From: an uncultured Oscillospiraceae bacterium
GTDB taxonomy: Bacteria; Bacillota; Clostridia; Oscillospirales; Acutalibacteraceae
Assembly: GCA_900549155.1 (NCBI GenBank)
Contig: URNF01000004.1
Location: 1-46,164 of the forward strand
DNA: 46,164 nt
Direction of reading: 5' to 3'
Part shown: in pieces, positions 7,721 through 15,581 of the stretch
Numbering within the stretch: position 1 is the first letter of the stretch
Layout of the letters: every line of letters starts with the position of its first letter
Translations under genes and position numbers: made by a program
Notes under the pieces: model-generated
Told to the model about the DNA's origin: nothing
Seen by the model: only the letters and a program-made list of their open reading frames with translations
Databases searched by the model: none

Positions 7721-9079
7721 TTACTCTAAGATGTCCGAGAGCGTGTTCAACGCACGCCCTGCCGCAAGAATGATCACGCGGTCGCCCGCCGCAATGACAT
7801 CGTCGCCGGAAGGAATGATGTTCTTTCTGCCGCGCACGATGCCGGCAATCAGAATATCCTTTTTGAGCGCCAGCTCTTTGAGCGGGATCTGCAGAGCTTC
7901 GAAATCCGCCTGCACCTTGAATTCCAGCGCTTCCGCCCTGCCGTCCATCAGCTTATACAGCGTTTCCACCTGTCCGCCGAGCGAATTTTCCAGCGCACGC
8001 ACATACCGCAAAAGAACGTCCACCACGACCTTTTTCGGTGAAATAATACATTCAAGACCGAGGTTGTCCGCCATTGCCGCCAGCTCGTTGTGGTTGACCT
8101 TGGCGACCACCTTGGGGACGTTCTGCGCGTTAGCATAAAAGGACATGAGGATGTTTTCCTCGTCGATGCCGGTCAGCGCCACAAAAGCGTCCACCGAGCC
8201 GATGCCCTCTTCCACGAGCAGCTCCTGCTGAATACTCTCGCCGTGGATCATGGTCGCTCCCGGCAAAAGGTCGCAGAACTGGCGGCAGCGGTCACGGTCC
8301 TGATCAATGATCTTGACGGTCGTGCCGTTGTCCAAGAGCATTTTGCCCAAATAATACGCCATGCGGCTTGCGCCGAGGATCATCACGCTCTTTGCCTGCT
8401 TCTGCATAACGCCGACCATGCGCAAAAAGCGGTGAATTTCGGTGGGCGTGGCGGTGACGCCGATGCGGTCACCCGCGCGCAGCACAAAATCACCGTCGGG
8501 GATATACACTTCCTCGCCGCGCTGCACCACGCAGACAAGAAATTTCGCCGCATATTTCTTGCGCAGCTCGCTCAGCGACAGCCCGTCCATCGGTGACTCG
8601 GGGCGCAGGCGCAGCTCCACCATTTCGAAGTTGCGGCGGGAAAAGGTCTCCACCATCATCGCGGACGGCAGCTTCAACACCTTGAAAAGCTCCTGTGCTG
8701 CCAGCTGCTCGGGATTGATGGACATGGAGAGATCCAGCTGCTGGCGCATGAAGCCCACGTTCTGATCGTTATATTCCGGCTTGCGGATGCGGGCGATCGT
8801 ATGGGACGCGCCCATACGCTTTGCCAAAAAGCAGCTGAGCATATTGAGCTCGTCCGCATCCGTTGCCGCGACATACACATCCGCCTTGTCCACGCCCGCT
8901 TCCGCCAGCGTGTCGCAGTCCGTTGCGCTGCCGCAGACGCCCATGGCGTCATACACATTGGTAATGTCGGTGATGGCGTCGGGATTGCTGTCCAACGCCA
9001 CCACTTCATGCCCCTCATTCACGAAATTTTCAATCAGCGTAATGCCGATCTTTCCGCAACCGGCGACAATAATTTTCAT
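7721..9079 (-). CDS. trkA: TrkA-type potassium uptake regulatory subunit, two RCK modules
   Basis: 452 residues with two repeated halves, as in full-length TrkA. Residues 1-130 carry a Rossmann fold with intact GCGKIG (GxGxxG) and a later acidic ALDSNPD typical of NAD(H) binding. The second half starts near residue 225 with ILGASRMAYYLG, where the glycine motif is degenerate. Each Rossmann fold is followed by a TrkA-C domain, for example LRAGDRIGVTATP and IAAGDRVIILAAG. The protein binds NAD/ATP in the cytoplasm and gates TrkH. It is the first gene of the operon; 129 bp separate it from the divergent tRNA gene. Confidence 0.95.
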   Translation of the reverse strand: MKIIVAGCGKIGITLIENFVNEGHEVVALDSNPDAITDITNVYDAMGVCGSATDCDTLAEAGVDKADVYVAATDADELNMLSCFLAKRMGASHTIARIRKPEYNDQNVGFMRQQLDLSMSINPEQLAAQELFKVLKLPSAMMVETFSRRNFEMVELRLRPESPMDGLSLSELRKKYAAKFLVCVVQRGEEVYIPDGDFVLRAGDRIGVTATPTEIHRFLRMVGVMQKQAKSVMILGASRMAYYLGKMLLDNGTTVKIIDQDRDRCRQFCDLLPGATMIHGESIQQELLVEEGIGSVDAFVALTGIDEENILMSFYANAQNVPKVVAKVNHNELAAMADNLGLECIISPKKVVVDVLLRYVRALENSLGGQVETLYKLMDGRAEALEFKVQADFEALQIPLKELALKKDILIAGIVRGRKNIIPSGDDVIAAGDRVIILAAGRALNTLSDILE

Positions 9080-9112
9080 AGCACACGATCCTTATCATTC
9101 AAATGCGACCAC

Positions 9113-9141
9113 AGTATAGCACAAATAGGAAAGTCCCGCAA
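9113..9141 (-). promoter_or_regulatory. Possible promoter of the trk operon
   Basis: On the minus strand TATACT (9113-9118) lies 34 bp before ATG 9079. The -35 region 17 bp further up reads TTGCGG, a weak match. It is the best candidate in this gap, but the evidence is modest. Confidence 0.4.
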
Positions 9142-9162
9142 GCCCCCATGAAGAATTTACAC

Positions 9163-9191
9163 TTGAAAAACCGTCTGCAATATGATACGAT
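9163..9191 (+). promoter_or_regulatory. Promoter of tRNA-Leu
   Basis: TTGAAA (9163-9168), a 17-bp spacer and TACGAT (9186-9191) lie 17 bp before the first base of the tRNA. Confidence 0.6.
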
Positions 9192-9208
9192 ACTCTCTGC
9201 TCCGATAT

Positions 9209-9292
9209 GCGGGTATGGCGGAACTGGCAGACGCGCCAGACTTAGGATCTGGTGGATTTTCCGTGCAGGTTCGATTCCTGTTACCCGCACCA
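9209..9292 (+). tRNA. tRNA-Leu (anticodon UAG)
   Basis: The acceptor stem GCGGGTA pairs with TACCCGC. The anticodon arm CCAGA-CTTAGGA-TCTGG puts TAG at 9243-9245. A T-arm with GGTTCGATTCC follows and CCA is encoded at 9290-9292. It reads CUN leucine codons. Its 3' end faces the prophage remnant and is a likely former attachment site. Confidence 0.95.
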
Positions 9293-9297
9293 AAAGA

Positions 9298-9325
9298 AAA
9301 ACCAGCGAAAACGCTGGTTTTTCTT
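9298..9325 (+). terminator. Terminator of tRNA-Leu
   Basis: AAAACCAGCG (9298-9307), loop AAAA, and CGCTGGTTTT (9312-9321) form a hairpin followed by TTCTT. It starts six bases after the tRNA CCA. Confidence 0.85.
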
Positions 9326-9395
9326 GATTTCATGCGGTTTTTGCGGTATACATATTTATTGTTTTGTGTGCTTTTTAAGTCTAAAAAACGCTAAA

Positions 9396-9427
9396 AACTT
9401 CCCACAACTTCCCACGAAACTTCCCAC
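9396..9427. repeat. Three direct copies of AACTTCCCAC
   Basis: AACTTCCCAC occurs at 9396-9405, 9406-9415 and 9418-9427, between the tRNA terminator and the first phage-like gene. This is where a tRNA-integrated element would have its attachment and integrase-binding repeats. No integrase gene remains, so the role is inferred. Confidence 0.6.
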
Positions 9428-9431
9428 GAAA

Positions 9432-9779
9432 TTATTTCTTATTGTCCACCGCTACATACGCCGCGATCTGCGGATTGGTGCTCCACGCATTTTTCGCGGC
9501 GACAAGAGCCGCTTCAATCCACTTTTGCAATCGCTTTTCCGTGACAAACATTTTTATGACGACCGGCAGCTTCGGATAGATCCGCTCGATCACCGCCGCC
9601 AGCTTCAAAGCACCCATGCCGCCGCCGAGCTCTTTTTCCGCTTCCGTCACCATCGCGTACAACATTTTCATGACGACGCCCTTGTTTCCGCGAAATACGG
9701 CGAAAATGAGCGCAGCGACCGCCGCCGCGCACAGGAGCAGCAGAACCCGGTTTTCAGCAATAAACATCAGAATTTTCAT
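9432..9779 (-). CDS. Phage holin-like small membrane protein
   Basis: 115 residues with one N-terminal membrane helix (about residues 10-28, VLLLLCAAAVAALIFAVFRG). An amphipathic helical region follows with VTEAEKELGGGMGALKLAA and IERIYPKLP, a pattern I associate with LL-H-type phage holins or small tail-end membrane proteins. Holins open the host membrane at the end of the lytic cycle. ATG 9779 lies 3 bp after the stop of the polyvalent phage protein gene, so the two were one transcription unit. The gene appears intact in an otherwise decayed prophage. Confidence 0.6.
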   Translation of the reverse strand: MKILMFIAENRVLLLLCAAAVAALIFAVFRGNKGVVMKMLYAMVTEAEKELGGGMGALKLAAVIERIYPKLPVVIKMFVTEKRLQKWIEAALVAAKNAWSTNPQIAAYVAVDNKK

Positions 9780-9782
9780 TTT

Positions 9783-12700
9783 TTATACCCCCAACATCTT
9801 TTTCCATGTGTTCACGCCGACGCAGCCGGCGGCAGCCTTTTCGCGGCGCTCCTGTCGTTCCTGCTCGACTTCCTTTTGGATGTGCTTCTCGCGGGTGTAT
9901 TTATATTCTTCACCCAGCGCCTGCCGCATTGCCGCGTCGCCGCGGTTGCCGCTCTTCCATTTCCGGTCGTTCTCGGCAACCGCCTCGTCGGTGAGCTTTG
10001 CAAGCTCGGTGTCATACGCCTCGTCGGTCAGCGCCCCGTTTTGCCAACGCCGCCGCAGATCTTCCCGCGTGGCTTCCTGCTTTTTCTGAAATTTCGTGCG
10101 TTTTTCCGCCTTGTGCTCCTCGACCATCTGCGTGACTTCCTCGACCGGCGACGCTTCCTCGGATGTCTGCTTTTCTTTGGCAAGGCGTTCTTCCCTCTCC
10201 CTGACGGCATCGCGATATTTTTCGGCACGCTCCATGTCCTGTGCGATGCGATGTGCTTTATATGCATCCGCGTCCGGCTGCACCTTTTCCTCAACCGCGA
10301 TTCCGCCGTCCGCATCCTCGGCGAAGGCGTGCTGCGTGTTGCTCCGTGCATCATTTTCGGAATTCTGCATATACTGGCTATTGACATCATCCGTATCTTG
10401 TGATACAGTGATGTCAGAGACCGATGTATGCATGGAGCCGGAGTTTTCTCCGCGACTCCCTACCTTCTGTTCGTAGAATGTAAAATTCTTTGACAGATGG
10501 CGCTGCATCGGTCCTTTTATTTTTCCGACATTGTACACGGTTCCAACACCGTTTTTCATGCCGATGGACATCGTCACGGTATACTTTGCACCGTCGGCAT
10601 CCTCGAAAAGCACATCGGCATACACAAAGCCGTCCGTCGCAAACGAATGGTTTTTTGTGTCCTCAATAGTGCGGACTGTCCCATCTGTATTTTTCTGCAA
10701 CACGCCAATCTGCGCTAACTCATCCACATGAGACAGTGCCTGCATTTTCACAAAAAATTCATTGTCCGAAAGCAAGACGCGCTTCCCTTTTTCTTGCTTA
10801 TACCAGTCTCGGTTTTTATTGAAAGTCTCTTTCTTGGTGATTTGCAGCGTCTGTCCTTCGGTGCTTTCCACAGTGAGAGAGCCGTCTTTCAGCAGCACAT
10901 CATTGAAAAAAGCGCTTACCTGCCGTCGCCACTCATTTCGATCGTTGCCCGACAAAACATCCCGATCCGCTTTCACGACAGTGTTCCCGTCCTCGTCCCG
11001 GACAAACGAGTATTGCACCCCGCCCCGTGCATCATTCTCGGAATTCTGCATATACTGACTATTGACATCGCCCGTATTTTGTGATACAGTGGTGTTAGCT
11101 TCCAGTGTGGTTTGAACCAGCTCGGGCAATTGGAGCCCCTGTCTCGTAAACCATCTGGAAGCTTTTTCTATGTTCCCATCAACCAAATTTCCTCTTTGCA
11201 CCTGTTTGTCAACATATCCGAGTATCTTATTTTCGTTCCTTGCATTGGTTTTGCTGTATACACTGGCAATTTTTGTTATCTCGGTTCTCCCTTCATAAGC
11301 ACTGCAGTGTATAGCGGCAATTATATCATGCCCGTTTTTGTTTTTCAGTTCTGTTAATGCCACAAGACTATTTGGAACACTCCCGCGAAATAGAAGCACT
11401 GGATTGTTAAGCTCTGCGGGCAGCTTTGCCAATTCATTTAGATCAATGTCATGTCCGAAATCTCCTTTTCCGCCCGCCACCTTTTCGACGCACTCCGGGT
11501 ACATAATGACCGGAACATTTTTTGCCCCGTGTTTTATTAAAATATCCGGTGTTGTGCCGAGCACAAAATACTCCCCGTTGAAGCTGCCGTGTGCTTTCCC
11601 GTTTCCTTCCAGCCAATCCTGCAGCTGTTCGCCGAAGTTTTCGTCTAATTGATATTGCACTTCCCCTTCCGCATTCCCGTCCGCACCGAGCTGAACCGTG
11701 CCCGGCGTTTTGTCCAGTGCGGCGGTGAAAAGACGCTCGGCATACTGCATGCGCGCCGCCTGTTTGCCGTTTCGGATGGCATCCATCGCATACCGCAGGC
11801 GGTAGAATGTTCCGGCGAAAACGCTTGAAAGCTTAGTGTCCTGCCTTGTGATCGCTTCCGCAAAATTCTCCGTGAAGAGGTTGTTGCCGACAAAGTTGGC
11901 GACGACCTCTTTTTCTGCGCCCGCCGTATCCAAAGCTTCGCCGACGGCGGCGCGGCGGGACCGGATGCGGGACACTTCTGCATCGAAAGCGGCGTCCCCC
12001 ATCTGCTGCCGCGCCACGCGCCGCAGCGACTTCCACATGGACGTTTTCTCGATGCCGTGCGTCAGCTCATGCTTGAGCACAAACTCCGTCGCGCTTTCGC
12101 TCGACACCCCGGCATTCAGAAAGATCGTGTCCGAAGCACTGTCATATGCACCAACGGCGGCAGCGCCGCTGCCGTTGCTGCCGTCCGTCTGCAGGATGGC
12201 AGCATCGGACGGCACAAAACAGACTTTTTTCGAAAACCGCACCGCGACCGCCGCGACCGTCTCGGCGACATCGTCCGAAACGCCGGTGTCGCGTGCGCTC
12301 TCCCGCACCGCCCAGTCAATGGTGCGAGCCGTCGTCGCCGTGTCGCTCAGGCTCTGAATGACGAGCGCACCGAGCTGATATGCCGACGGCGTTTTCCCTG
12401 CATTCATTTCTTTTTCCATTTTCGCAGCCGTCTGGTATTCTTCGCTGCTCTTGACGTTGGAAAGACCGAGCTTGATCGCGTCCCCGATCTTGTCGTTCTT
12501 TATAAAGCTGGTGCCGACCGACACGGTGCGCCCGGCTTCCAGCACCGTCTGCGGCCCGTTGAGAATTCCGGCAGACAGAGCGCCGAGCAGCGCGGAATAC
12601 ATTGCCTCTTCCGAAAACGGGCTTGCGTCGGCTTCTTCACCGAGGATGATGTTTTTAAGTCCGTTCTCAAGAACGCTTTGTGCATCTTCTGTGAGTGCTT

Positions 12701-13103
12701 CTTCTCCCATGTTTCCGAGAAATTTCAAAACGGGATTTTTGATATTTTTCGTCAAGGTGTCCCCGATCTTAGAAATGCCGGGGATGCTGCCGACATAGTC
12801 AAGCGCCGCCTGGTTCAGTCCGTCAAGGAACGCATATGCATAAGCGCGCCCCGGATCGTGTCCCCCCTCTTCGGCATATTTCAGATCGTTGCCGAACGAG
12901 GATGCGAAAATGACCGCGCTGCCGACGATCGGCAGCCCCGTCGCACCGCCCGCTGCCATCGCAGGCGCGTTCATGGCAAAGTTCTGCACAAGATCATAGC
13001 CGACCCCCAAAGCGGCGCTCTTTTCCCCAATCTGTTGCCGCTCCTCGGCGCTGACATTGTTGAGCGCCTTGTCGTGGTTTTGGAAATTTCTGTTGTTGCG
13101 CAT
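9783..13103 (-). CDS. Phage polyvalent protein with metallopeptidase and PBECR/MuF-C-type nuclease domains, 5'-truncated
   Basis: About 1,107 codons from ATG 13103; reading stays open further 5' but leaves the phage homology near 13140. Parts in order: Ala/Gly-rich helical stretch (about 25-270); zinc-peptidase motif LKHELTHGIE (HExxH, about 344); a domain near 510-640 (YFVLGTTPDILIKHG, FGHDIDLNELAKLP, NPVLLFRG) resembling the PBECR/MuF-C nuclease-like domains of phage polyvalent proteins; a linker with NSQYMQNSENDAR; a second domain of about 200 residues (NVGKIKGPMQRHLSKNFTFY); the same linker again; and a charged coiled coil ending KKMLGV. Such proteins are made by phages and injected or attached to heads, with toxin or polymorphic domains. 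The 5' part was lost at a junction with a ZIP transporter gene, so it is probably not functional as it stands. Domain names are by recall of motifs, not by search. Confidence 0.65.
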   Translation of the reverse strand: MRNNRNFQNHDKALNNVSAEERQQIGEKSAALGVGYDLVQNFAMNAPAMAAGGATGLPIVGSAVIFASSFGNDLKYAEEGGHDPGRAYAYAFLDGLNQAALDYVGSIPGISKIGDTLTKNIKNPVLKFLGNMGEEALTEDAQSVLENGLKNIILGEEADASPFSEEAMYSALLGALSAGILNGPQTVLEAGRTVSVGTSFIKNDKIGDAIKLGLSNVKSSEEYQTAAKMEKEMNAGKTPSAYQLGALVIQSLSDTATTARTIDWAVRESARDTGVSDDVAETVAAVAVRFSKKVCFVPSDAAILQTDGSNGSGAAAVGAYDSASDTIFLNAGVSSESATEFVLKHELTHGIEKTSMWKSLRRVARQQMGDAAFDAEVSRIRSRRAAVGEALDTAGAEKEVVANFVGNNLFTENFAEAITRQDTKLSSVFAGTFYRLRYAMDAIRNGKQAARMQYAERLFTAALDKTPGTVQLGADGNAEGEVQYQLDENFGEQLQDWLEGNGKAHGSFNGEYFVLGTTPDILIKHGAKNVPVIMYPECVEKVAGGKGDFGHDIDLNELAKLPAELNNPVLLFRGSVPNSLVALTELKNKNGHDIIAAIHCSAYEGRTEITKIASVYSKTNARNENKILGYVDKQVQRGNLVDGNIEKASRWFTRQGLQLPELVQTTLEANTTVSQNTGDVNSQYMQNSENDARGGVQYSFVRDEDGNTVVKADRDVLSGNDRNEWRRQVSAFFNDVLLKDGSLTVESTEGQTLQITKKETFNKNRDWYKQEKGKRVLLSDNEFFVKMQALSHVDELAQIGVLQKNTDGTVRTIEDTKNHSFATDGFVYADVLFEDADGAKYTVTMSIGMKNGVGTVYNVGKIKGPMQRHLSKNFTFYEQKVGSRGENSGSMHTSVSDITVSQDTDDVNSQYMQNSENDARSNTQHAFAEDADGGIAVEEKVQPDADAYKAHRIAQDMERAEKYRDAVREREERLAKEKQTSEEASPVEEVTQMVEEHKAEKRTKFQKKQEATREDLRRRWQNGALTDEAYDTELAKLTDEAVAENDRKWKSGNRGDAAMRQALGEEYKYTREKHIQKEVEQERQERREKAAAGCVGVNTWKKMLGV
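10344..10414. repeat. Linker-coding direct repeat, copy A
   Basis: 71 bp nearly identical to 11025-11095, exactly 681 bp (227 codons) away and in the same frame. It encodes the linker VNSQYMQNSENDAR between domains of the polyvalent phage protein. Confidence 0.85.
11025..11095. repeat. Linker-coding direct repeat, copy B
   Basis: Second copy of the 71-bp repeat, located just after the PBECR-like domain. The pair brackets a whole 227-codon module. Confidence 0.85.
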
Positions 13104-13139
13104 GCCTGGATCAATGTTTCTAAGCCCCGCCACGGTCGT

Positions 13140-13346
13140 ATTGGCGCCGCTTTGACGCTGGTCGCCGCACAGCTTGTGATCCCGGCACTGCCCTATCTTT
13201 TGAGCTTTGCCGCAGGCGCAATGCTGTATGTTGTCGTGGAAGAGCTGATCCCCGAAATGTCCCAGGGGGAGCACTCCAACATCGGAACGGTGTTTTTTGC
13301 AGTCGGCTTCAGTGTCATGATGGTTTTGGATGTGGCGTTGGGGTAA
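13140..13346 (+). pseudogene. ZIP-family metal transporter, 3' remnant
   Basis: About 67 codons in frame to TAA 13344-13346 encode the end of a ZIP/ZupT-type divalent metal transporter: GAALTLVAAQLVIPALPYLL, then FAAGAMLYVVVEELIPE and FFAVGFSVMMVLDVALG. The conserved VVEELIPE helix and LDVALG end are diagnostic. The first roughly 200 residues of the family are missing. To the left the sequence becomes the antisense of the phage protein, so the break is near 13140. No start codon or promoter remains. Confidence 0.75.
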
Positions 13347-13392
13347 TTTCCGTTTACTGTCGGCATTTTCGCAAAAGAAAGGATGAAGCAGC

Positions 13393-13995
13393 ATGAAGGT
13401 CACCGCACCGGATGAAGGCGTCATTGAAGACATCGGACACGCATTCGGCTATTACGATTACGGCAAAGAGCGCGGTTTGATTGACGCCTTTCCGCACCGC
13501 GACGCGGCGGCGGCATTTATCTGCGGCTATGTGCGCATGGCGCTGCTAAGCGGGATGCTGTATACCACGAGCGAAAAGGGCGAGGGCTACATCGCCTATA
13601 AATTGCCGGGGCAGAAGATCCCACCGAGGGCCGCATTGCCGCTGGCAAAAGGGCTTCTCGGTTCTATGCGCGTCAAAGAGCTGTTCCGTTTTGCGCGGAT
13701 CATGTCAAAGAGCGGTGCAGGACTCAGCAAGCAGCTGGACAAGGCAAAGAAACCGTATATTTATGTCGGTCTTGTCTGCGTGCGGGAGCAATATCAGGGG
13801 CAGGGGTTCATGCGCAGGCTCATGGAGACCGTGTTTGCCGAGGGCAATCGGCTCGGCGTGCCGGTGATCCTCGACACCGATGCCAAATCCAAGTGCGACA
13901 AATACATGCACCTCGGCATGGAGCTTGCCGGCACGCGCCGCTTCGGCACATACGGTGTGCTGTATGACCTGATAAAATATCCCGACCCGTCGTAA
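13393..13995 (+). CDS. GNAT-family N-acetyltransferase
   Basis: 200 residues from ATG 13393, with AAGGA about 10 bp upstream. The C-terminal half has the acetyl-CoA site of GNAT enzymes: YVGLVCVREQYQGQGFMRRL, with the Q/R-x-x-G-x-G/A pattern near residue 140, followed by VILDTDAKSKCDKY and the typical closing strand FGTYGVLYDLIKYP. It transfers an acetyl group from acetyl-CoA to an unknown amine or small molecule in the cytoplasm. It begins 46 bp after the ZIP remnant and probably once followed it. A two-way terminator lies after it. Family call is firm, substrate unknown. Confidence 0.85.
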   Translation: MKVTAPDEGVIEDIGHAFGYYDYGKERGLIDAFPHRDAAAAFICGYVRMALLSGMLYTTSEKGEGYIAYKLPGQKIPPRAALPLAKGLLGSMRVKELFRFARIMSKSGAGLSKQLDKAKKPYIYVGLVCVREQYQGQGFMRRLMETVFAEGNRLGVPVILDTDAKSKCDKYMHLGMELAGTRRFGTYGVLYDLIKYPDPS

Positions 13996-14008
13996 CCCGC
14001 CATATGGA

Positions 14009-14041
14009 AAGCCCGCATCGGTCAAGCACCGATGCGGGCTT
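14009..14041. terminator. Bidirectional terminator between GNAT and the membrane protein gene
   Basis: A 14-bp perfect stem (14009-14022 with 14028-14041) around AAGCCCGCATCGGT has a 5-nt loop and an ATTTTG tail on the plus strand. It serves the convergent genes on both sides and overlaps the stop codon of the minus-strand gene. Confidence 0.85.
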
Positions 14042-14609
14042 ATTTTGTATCCATTGGATCTTCGCCTTCAAATGCCGTTTCATAGCTTGGCACAAGAAAG
14101 AAGCAGTCGGGAATATCCCCCAAATCGGGCGCAGAAAGCATTTCCCTCTCCACAAGCAGTCTCACGGGAAGGGTGGGAGGATTTTCGAGCTTTGCGCACA
14201 GACCGGCAAAGTTCTCATCAAAATTCTTCCAATCGCCGTCATAGTCTGCTTTCCACGCGGCTGCCTCCTCATCGAAGTCGATCCGGTCGAAATCGGGAAA
14301 GAGAAAGAGGATGCCGCCGCGGATGAAATAGGCAAAACCGTTTGATGCCTGTCGGACATATTCTATCGGCAGCTCTCTCTGCATGGCGGCATTGTAAAAA
14401 CGATATGCGGGATCGGACAGAATCCCCATCACAAACGGTTCCCCGAAGTCGGCATAATACCGCGATTTTTTGTATGCTCTCCTGTCTTTCGGCATTTGTA
14501 GCAGGTAATAATTGATCAACGCCTCAAAGAGCATAAGGATAATCCAAGGCAAAAGCACAATAACCAGTAAAACGATACCTGCTTTTTGATACCATTTTGA
14601 TTTGTTCAC
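14040..14609 (-). CDS. Small membrane-anchored protein, function unknown
   Basis: 189 residues from GTG 14609, chosen because AGAGGGGA lies about 10 bp upstream. The open frame continues to 15029 but runs over the AraC remnant and has no protein-like character there. Residues 8-36 are a membrane segment (GIVLLVIVLLPWIILMLFEA). The rest is soluble with acidic clusters, for example FPDFDRIDFDEEAAAW and YDGDWKNFDENFAGL. I recognise no family. It stands alone between decayed genes and a shared terminator. A function cannot be given. Confidence 0.65.
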   Translation of the reverse strand: MNKSKWYQKAGIVLLVIVLLPWIILMLFEALINYYLLQMPKDRRAYKKSRYYADFGEPFVMGILSDPAYRFYNAAMQRELPIEYVRQASNGFAYFIRGGILFLFPDFDRIDFDEEAAAWKADYDGDWKNFDENFAGLCAKLENPPTLPVRLLVEREMLSAPDLGDIPDCFFLVPSYETAFEGEDPMDTK

Positions 14610-14641
14610 GGATCTCAGTCCCCTCTCAATCGTTTGGCGGC

Positions 14642-14790
14642 TCATTCCCCGTAAAGCCGCCAGCTGCGCGGCGTGCAGCCGCAGCATTTTTGACGGTGCG
14701 TACAAAGTATTTGGCGTCGGAAAAGCCGCTTTCCGCCGCGGCAGCTTCCACAGTTGCACAGCGCCGGCGCGGAAAACTGCCGCGTCGCCC
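14642..14790 (-). pseudogene. AraC-family regulator, 3' remnant with a frameshift
   Basis: Two frames joined across an A run give an AraC C-terminus: ATVEAAAAESGFSDAKYFVR, then after a one-base shift CCGCTPRSWRLYGE and TGA (14642-14644). The first is the second helix-turn-helix (GFSD-x-x-YF-x-R). The second matches the usual GxTPxxxR end. The missing base is in the AAAAA of GTCAAAAATGC. Nothing of the first HTH or the sensor domain remains upstream. Between here and 14977 I see no further gene-like sequence. Confidence 0.6.
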
Positions 14791-14977
14791 CTCCAACGCG
14801 TATGAGCAATATCCACGATGCGCACGATCGGATTTTCTCCGGTATACGGCATATATCCTACCTCATCCACAGGGTAGCACGAATCCGCAGAATTGTCCAC
14901 CTTTTTGTCGGATCGTGCGTTACATTTCCGTTTTTCTGCCTTCATACCGGGAACGTGGTGATGAATATGTCCGACTA

Positions 14978-15091
14978 TATCATACAAAACACACGACCGT
15001 CGGCGCACTGTTTTTCGGAGAACGGCCAAAGCCTTTGCAGCTTTTGGGACTTTTTCTCGGCATCCTCTCCATCGTTTTGCTGAACATCTGA
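14978..15091 (+). pseudogene. DMT/EamA-family transporter, 3' remnant
   Basis: The last 30 or so codons before TGA (about 15089-15091) read GALFFGERPKPLQLLGLFLG followed by ILSIVLLNI. This is the typical final helix of EamA/DMT transporters. Upstream the frame is non-homologous and no start is present. It ends 15 bp before a terminator. It is distinct from the intact DMT gene near 44-45 kb. Confidence 0.55.
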
Positions 15092-15105
15092 TCTTCTCAT
15101 CTAAG

Positions 15106-15141
15106 AAAACAGGGACACACCTTTCAGTGTGTCCCTGCTTT
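15106..15141. terminator. Bidirectional terminator
   Basis: AGGGACACAC and GTGTGTCCCT form a stem with loop CTTTCA. A-rich and T-rich flanks suit termination in both directions. The right arm lies inside the last codons of the truncated WYL-type gene. Confidence 0.8.
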
Positions 15142-15510
15142 TGTCATATGCCGATCGAGTTCTTCTGCCTGATGAACGCTTGTCAGACAGAATAGTTCTT
15201 TCAAAAGCCCTTGCCCCTGCGGCACGGAAACAGGCTTTGCATGCCCCACGGCATCCGAAAGTACTTTGAACTCGGCAAGCGTCAACGGACGCCTGCCGAT
15301 ATAGTACCGTTTCGGAGAGCTTTTCACGCAAACGATGTCCACCCCAAACTCCGAAAGCCGCTCCATGTCCGCCATCAGCGCGTGCCGTTCCACACGGATC
15401 CCCTCGTCGAAAAGCGCCGCTATGATCTGTGCAACCGTGGTCGGATGCTTTTCGTCCGTGTGCTGCCACAGGTATTTCAGAACATATAAAGTCCGATCTT
15501 TTTTTGCCAT
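15124..15510 (-). CDS. WYL-type transcriptional regulator, N-terminal part only (probably truncated)
   Basis: 128 residues from ATG 15510 with GGAGG upstream. The sequence matches the winged-helix DNA-binding part of WYL regulators: LYVLKYLWQHTDEKHPTTVA, then VERHALMADMERL and the RYYIGRRPLTLAEFKVLSDA segment that normally precedes the WYL ligand domain. Full proteins have about 300 residues. Here the frame ends after LDRHMTKAGTH, and the terminator stem overlaps these codons. A deletion has probably joined the gene to a terminator. It could still bind DNA without sensing. It lies 71 bp downstream of the GH94 gene. Confidence 0.65.
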   Translation of the reverse strand: MAKKDRTLYVLKYLWQHTDEKHPTTVAQIIAALFDEGIRVERHALMADMERLSEFGVDIVCVKSSPKRYYIGRRPLTLAEFKVLSDAVGHAKPVSVPQGQGLLKELFCLTSVHQAEELDRHMTKAGTH

Positions 15511-15581
15511 AGGTCCTCCTTTATCTGCACAAGGCAGCGCATCGGGAAAGGCAGCGCCAAGCGTCCGTTTGAAAAAACACG

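Noticed and set aside
6131..7729. 532-codon plus-strand frame over trkH
   Set aside because: Arg/His/Gln-rich shadow of TrkH, whose pore motifs prove the minus-strand frame.
13104..13433. N-terminal extension of the phage polyvalent protein
   Set aside because: This part is antisense to the ZIP remnant and the start of the GNAT gene and is Cys/His/Gln-rich. The phage homology stops near 13140.
14610..15029. N-terminal extension of the small membrane protein
   Set aside because: It crosses the AraC remnant in a different frame. A ribosome site and membrane helix support GTG 14609.
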